Assembly: GCF_025698545.1 (NCBI RefSeq) | Contig: NC_068571.1 | Location: 42,193,733-42,257,732, forward strand | DNA length: 64,000 nucleotides | DNA from: Gossypium raimondii | Lineage: Eukaryota > Streptophyta > Magnoliopsida > Malvales > Malvaceae | Reading direction: 5' to 3' | Shown here: one piece after another, positions 59,668 through 64,000 of the stretch | How the letters are laid out: every line of letters starts with the position of its first letter | Numbering within the stretch: position 1 is the first letter of the stretch | Notes under the pieces: generated by a model | What the model was told of the DNA's origin: nothing | The model's input: only the letters and a program-made list of their open reading frames with translations | The model's database searches: none | Translations under genes and position numbers: made by a program

Positions 59668-61635
59668 ATGGGAAACATGCCTGGAATCTGTTGGGGTTTT
59701 CAATTATTGATTCTATTTGTTCATCATTGTTATGGATTTTACTTGCCTGGGAGTTACATGCATACGTATTCGACTAAAGATGCTATATATGCTAAAATTA
59801 ATTCCTTGACTTCAATCGAAACCGAGCTTCCGTTTAGTTATTACAGTCTTCCTTACTGTAAACCGATGGGTGGGATTAAGAAAAGTGCCGAGAATCTCGG
59901 TGAGCTTCTAATGGGAGATCAGATCGATAACTCACCTTATCGGTTTCGAATGAATGTGAATGAGTCTCTTTACCTATGCACTACCAGTCCTTTGAACGAG
60001 CGCGAGGTTAAGCTTTTGAAACAAAGGACTCGAGATTTGTATCAAGTGAATATGATTCTCGATAATTTGCCTGTTATGAGGATTACGAAACAAAATGGGG
60101 TTAACATTCAATGGACGGGATTCCCGATTGGGTATACTCCGCCAAATAGTAATGATGATTACATTATCAATCACCTTAAGTTTAAAGTTTTGGTTCATGA
60201 GTATGAAGGGAGTGGTGTGCAGATAATCGGGACCGGGGAAGAAGGGATGGGTGTGATTTCCGAAGCTGATAAGACGAAAGCTTCGGGTTTTGAGATTGTT
60301 GGTTTCGAGGTTATTCCGTGTAGTGTTAAATATGATCCAGAAGTCATGACTAAACTTCACATGTATGACAATATCTCCTCTGTGAACTGCCCATTGGAGC
60401 TAGACAAATCGCAGATAATACGGGAACAAGAGAGGATCTCTTTTACTTATGAGGTTGAATTCGTGAAAAGTGATATCAGATGGCCGTCTCGTTGGGATGC
60501 TTATTTGAAGATGGAAGGTTCACGCGTCCACTGGTTCTCGATTCTAAATTCTCTAATGGTGATCACTTTCTTAGCCGGTATTGTGTTTGTTATTTTATTG
60601 AGAACCGTAAGGAGGGATTTGACAAGGTACGAGGAACTTGACAAAGAAGCTCAAGCACAAATGAATGAGGAGCTTTCCGGATGGAAGCTTGTCGTGGGTG
60701 ATGTTTTCAGAGAACCTAATCACTCGAAGCTTCTCTGCGTGATGATTGGTGATGGAGTTCAGATTATGGGAATGGCTTTAGTCACTATAGTTTTTGCAGC
60801 TTTGGGTTTCATGTCACCGGCTTCACGAGGAATGCTACTCACCGGGATGATCATTCTCTATCTTTTCTTAGGTATAGCTGCCGGATATGTCGCTGTTTGT
60901 CTTTGGAGAACTCTCAAAGGAACTGCAGAAGGATGGAGGTCTCTTTCCTGGTCAGTTGCATGCTTCTTCCCAGGAATCGTCTTTGTTATCCTTACAGCAT
61001 TGAATTTCATTCTATGGGGCAGCAAAAGTACCGGTGCAATCCCGATTTCTCTCTACTTCATACTCTTATCTCTCTGGTTCTGCATTTCGGTTCCGCTCAC
61101 TCTCTTAGGAGGATACTTCGGTACCCGAGCTGAACCTATCCAATACCCTGTACGAACCAACCAAATCCCACGAGAAATCCCTGCACGCAAATATCCATCA
61201 TGGCTACTTGTTCTCGGTGCTGGTACCCTTCCATTTGGAACCCTCTTCATCGAACTCTTCTTCATCCTTTCAAGCATTTGGCTCGGCAGGTTTTACTATG
61301 TCTTCGGTTTCTTGCTTATCGTCCTTCTACTCCTCATCATCGTTTGTGCTGAAGTATCTGTTGTCCTCACTTACATGCATCTTTGTGTCGAGGATTGGCG
61401 ATGGTGGTGGAACGCATTCTTCGCATCCGGTTCCGTCTCGCTCTATGTCTTCCTCTACTCCATCAACTACCTTGTCTTCGACTTACAGAGCTTGAGTGGC
61501 CCGGTTTCAGCTGTTCTTTACCTCGGTTACTCAATGATCATGGCGGTTGCGATCATGTTGGCTACTGGTACCATTGGTTTCATCACATCATTCTATTTTG
61601 TTCATTATCTTTTCTCGTCCGTTAAGATTGATTAA
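59668..61635 (+). CDS. Transmembrane nine (TMN/TM9SF) protein, TMN11/12-like
   Basis: Single-exon coding sequence of 655 residues. A signal peptide (GFQLLILFVHHCYG) is followed by FYLPGSY, the usual mature start of the family; a lumenal domain to about residue 286 with NSPYRFRM and MILDNLPV motifs; then nine hydrophobic segments from about 290 to 650, beginning HWFSILNSLMVITFLAG. The cytosolic loop after the first helix has RRDLTRYEELDKEAQAQMNE. The C-terminal tail ends SSVKID, the KXD/E Golgi-retention and COPI signal of plant TMNs. Family role: multispanning endomembrane (Golgi/endosome) proteins involved in sorting of membrane proteins. The ATG at 59668 is chosen because the open frame upstream has no ATG and this start gives a normal signal peptide. 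Intact. Confidence 0.95.
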   Translation: MGNMPGICWGFQLLILFVHHCYGFYLPGSYMHTYSTKDAIYAKINSLTSIETELPFSYYSLPYCKPMGGIKKSAENLGELLMGDQIDNSPYRFRMNVNESLYLCTTSPLNEREVKLLKQRTRDLYQVNMILDNLPVMRITKQNGVNIQWTGFPIGYTPPNSNDDYIINHLKFKVLVHEYEGSGVQIIGTGEEGMGVISEADKTKASGFEIVGFEVIPCSVKYDPEVMTKLHMYDNISSVNCPLELDKSQIIREQERISFTYEVEFVKSDIRWPSRWDAYLKMEGSRVHWFSILNSLMVITFLAGIVFVILLRTVRRDLTRYEELDKEAQAQMNEELSGWKLVVGDVFREPNHSKLLCVMIGDGVQIMGMALVTIVFAALGFMSPASRGMLLTGMIILYLFLGIAAGYVAVCLWRTLKGTAEGWRSLSWSVACFFPGIVFVILTALNFILWGSKSTGAIPISLYFILLSLWFCISVPLTLLGGYFGTRAEPIQYPVRTNQIPREIPARKYPSWLLVLGAGTLPFGTLFIELFFILSSIWLGRFYYVFGFLLIVLLLLIIVCAEVSVVLTYMHLCVEDWRWWWNAFFASGSVSLYVFLYSINYLVFDLQSLSGPVSAVLYLGYSMIMAVAIMLATGTIGFITSFYFVHYLFSSVKID

Positions 61636-62341
61636 TTGATTTAAAAAATTTCCCTTTGTTTGATCTTTTTCAAAGACTTTTGGCAATGTATGGGAGGATG
61701 ATACATTGATTCATTGTTTTGATTTTTTGTTGAAGTTTTAACTTCGTTATTTTTCTCTCTTTTTCTTATATCAGATAGACAAGGTTATTTTCTTTAATAA
61801 CCCTTTGATATTTTTATTTTTCTCAATTCACTACTCTTTAATTATGGTTCAAATTTTAAATTTGTCTCTAAATAATTGAATCCTTAATGTTGAGTATATT
61901 TAAAACACATTAATCCTTTTATAAACAGGTGTACCTATGGGCATTTTAGATCTTGCATGTAAAAAGATTGAAAATTTGTCAAGTTCCACAATTAGTGTGG
62001 ACCAGAAAAAGCATGGATTAAGTTGAAAAAATTTGCCAAGTTCAGGGACTAAATGACTAAATATTAAGTTATTGGCCCGAATGAATGTGGCTACTACCGG
62101 CTAGGCTTGGTTAAAGCCGAATCCACCAAATCCCAATGCCCGATTTACCCGTAGGCCTACACAGGCTTTCATCTTCCTCCTCAAAACACGAACCACCGTG
62201 AGGATTGCAAATCAATAGCCAAGCCCCGTTACCAAAATGCTTCCTACAGCAGCGATTCCTCCGATAACGACTTAAAACATCGGGAGAAAAGAAAATTACC
62301 AAATAAAATTCGAAGGAAAATCTCAAAAAAATCTCTAAGAA
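61636..62341. other. Intergenic region after the TMN gene
   Basis: TMN 3' UTR to about 61830, then AT-rich sequence. A 71-codon open stretch on the minus strand (62111-62326) has no recognisable similarity. Confidence 0.45.
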
Positions 62342-62440
62342 ATGAAAATGGGAAGAAAAGTTGGAGTTGTTAAGTCTGGAGTTAGAAATTCAATACCCTC
62401 TTCAAACCCCTCGACTGTCTCCCTTCCTCTCCGTTGTCAG
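62342..62440 (+). other. Possible short coding exon
   Basis: ATG then 33 codons (MKMGRKVGVVKSGVRNSIPS ...) ending TGTCAG|GTACC, a good donor. Could be a first exon of an unknown gene or a leader exon of the next gene. I cannot link it to a downstream exon. 62441-62804 is AT-rich with a CT-rich end. Confidence 0.25.
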
Positions 62441-62804
62441 GTACCTTTCTCTTTTCCCCCTTTTTTTTTTCTTGCTCTCTGTTTGTTTCTCGGGAAATCA
62501 TTCTTTTTTATTTCTTCTACATTTTGTTCTTTCTCGAGAACCCGCAACTTAAAGGTGAAATCATTCGTAGACTTAATAATATAAAACTTTTTTTTATTTT
62601 TTATTTCAAAATAAAAATATAAAATAATAAGTTAATGTAACAAAAAATATACCAATACCAAATTTTATATAAAATCATAAAAAAAAAGTACTTTTAAAAT
62701 TTGCTTTTACAAAAGAAAAAAAAACCCAGTACCCACTCTCGTCTCTCTTCTCAAACACGCCTCGTCTTTCTCTGCTTTGTATTCGATCCCTCTATCTTCT
62801 TCCA

Positions 62805-64000
62805 ATGCGTGATACAAGTGCTCTCTTGCCTTCGAGTTCCCGACATACCATGAAATCAAATAAGGTAAAATTTTGAAACCCTAAAAATTAACTTGGATGC
62901 TTTCTATTTGAGTCGAGATTTTTTTTGTTAACACACTTACACTGCTCTTTGTGGCATTGATGTGAAATTTGTTAACATTTGCTATTGAGGTCTTTAGTTG
63001 TGGCGGATGGTGCTGTCACTGCTATTTCAAACCGTCAAATAATCATAAAATAGTGGAATAGAACTTTCGGTTGTTTATAGAGAAAGTTGAAAATTTATGG
63101 AAATTGCTTTGAGACTTTCTTAAGAGATTGAAGCCTTTTATATGTTTTGTCATACTGTAAGAAGTGAAACTAATGTTTTAGTCAAGCTAATATGACTTGT
63201 TTTTGATGATTCGTTATAATAAACTTTTGGCATAGCATGAAGGTGATGAGGATCGCCATGTAGATGGTAAGAATCATGGAGCATATGAGGATACTGGTTC
63301 TGGTCAAGATAAGGATAATAATAGCAGTGGTGATGCTAATGCTGATGCTGATGGAATGGGTAATTGCAATGTAAATGGTGATGCCCTTGTTAATGTTGAT
63401 GACAAGGTGAATGATCGTGATGAAGAGAAGGGGGATGATGATGTAGCTAGATGTGTTAGAGGAAAGCATGCAGACTGCATTGTTGTTGATTGGTTAAATG
63501 GAGAGTATTGTTTTGAATGCAACAGCGGAAGCGGCCAGGTTTTGGTCTGCAGTGAAAATGGTTGCCCAGTTGCTTTACACGAGGCATGCATGACTTGGAG
63601 ACCCATATTTGATGATATGGGTAAATTCTATTGCCCTTATTGTTTGTACAAGAAAGAAGTGGCCAGGTTCAAAGACTTGACGACAGAAGCTATGTTGGCA
63701 AGGAAGGAATTGTCCAACTTTATATGTTTGAGAAGGGATAGTAGGAACAAAGAGCGGGAAGGGGAAACAGTAAGCATGAAGGGAGCAAGTGTTTCAACAA
63801 TGGCAAGGGAAGTGGGTTGTGGTGATTGTAGAAATGGGCTGAATGATGATGGTAAAGAGACTAGACATCGTAGTCAGGATGAAACACGGGGTGTTGATGT
63901 CATAAGGAAAGAACAATCCAATGAGCAAAACATCTCTAGAGCTCATGGGTTTGAAAATGTTGGGAACGGAGAAATGATGGAGGAAGTTGAAGAAGATTCT
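62805..64000 (+). CDS. PHD-finger protein, N-terminal part (runs off the window)
   Basis: Exon 1 62805-62864 (MRDTSALLPSSSRHTMKSNK) ends AAG|GTAAAA; exon 2 starts at 63236 after TGGCATAG and stays open to the edge. The join is in phase 0. Exon 2 begins with a strongly acidic Asp/Asn/Gly-rich stretch (63240-63440), then a PHD-type zinc finger at about 63505-63645: CFEC, CSENGC, HEAC and CPYC supply the C4HC3 pattern of eight ligands. A charged region follows (EEVEED at the end). PHD fingers read histone tails, so a nuclear chromatin role is likely but inferred. The last codons seen are still coding; the C-terminal part is outside the window. Exon 1 is less certain than exon 2. Confidence 0.8.

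Noticed and set aside
62111-62326. 71-codon minus-strand frame before the PHD gene
   Set aside because: No domain, no promoter or splice support, and atypical composition.

Overview
The window is nuclear DNA of a flowering plant: spliced genes with GT-AG introns, plant-only gene families, and dense nested transposons. The gene sequences and the repeat families (long gypsy LTRs starting TGTAACAGCC, hAT elements starting TAGGGGTGAGCA, CACTA elements with AGCGGCG hairpins) suggest a eudicot, most likely Malvaceae such as Gossypium. That taxonomic call is an inference.

Left part (1-12400): a decayed Copia element on the minus strand is cut by the left edge and split by a 3.26 kb gypsy-type solo LTR. 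It abuts a graveyard of receptor-like protein (RLP, extracellular LRR, EIX/Cf-like) gene remnants, themselves broken by three Copia LTRs.

Middle (12400-31700): a huge near-palindromic long-inverted-repeat element, about 6.2 kb without its insertions apart from one 1.2 kb hAT. Its left arm holds a 13,076 bp CACTA (En/Spm) element with matching TIRs and a TTG target duplication. The CACTA carries two decayed transposase genes, hairpin subterminal repeats, a 1 kb AT minisatellite, telomere-like stretches and a captured Rab GTPase exon. The right arm holds a hAT-type element with a perfect 8 bp target duplication.

31863-44800: a second Copia element with both LTRs and target duplications; two more RLP remnants, one nearly full in its C-terminal two thirds but with two stops and a frameshift; a 3 kb PIF/Harbinger-like element carrying the last exon of an eIF5A gene between good splice signals; and a segment that is a duplicate of one beside the left RLP cluster, so the RLP tail plus its 3' flank was copied as a block.

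Right part (45200-64000) is the gene-rich end: a small unknown two-or-more-exon gene (-), a 77-residue single-span membrane protein (-), GLYR1 glyoxylate/succinic semialdehyde reductase (-, 8 exons), MutY-type adenine DNA glycosylase (+, 6 exons), a nine-span TMN/TM9SF Golgi-endosome protein (+), and the 5' part of a PHD-finger protein (+) running off the edge. All look intact. MITEs with 9 bp target duplications sit in and between these genes. The genes do not form a pathway; they are independent housekeeping genes. No RNA gene, CRISPR array or operon was seen.
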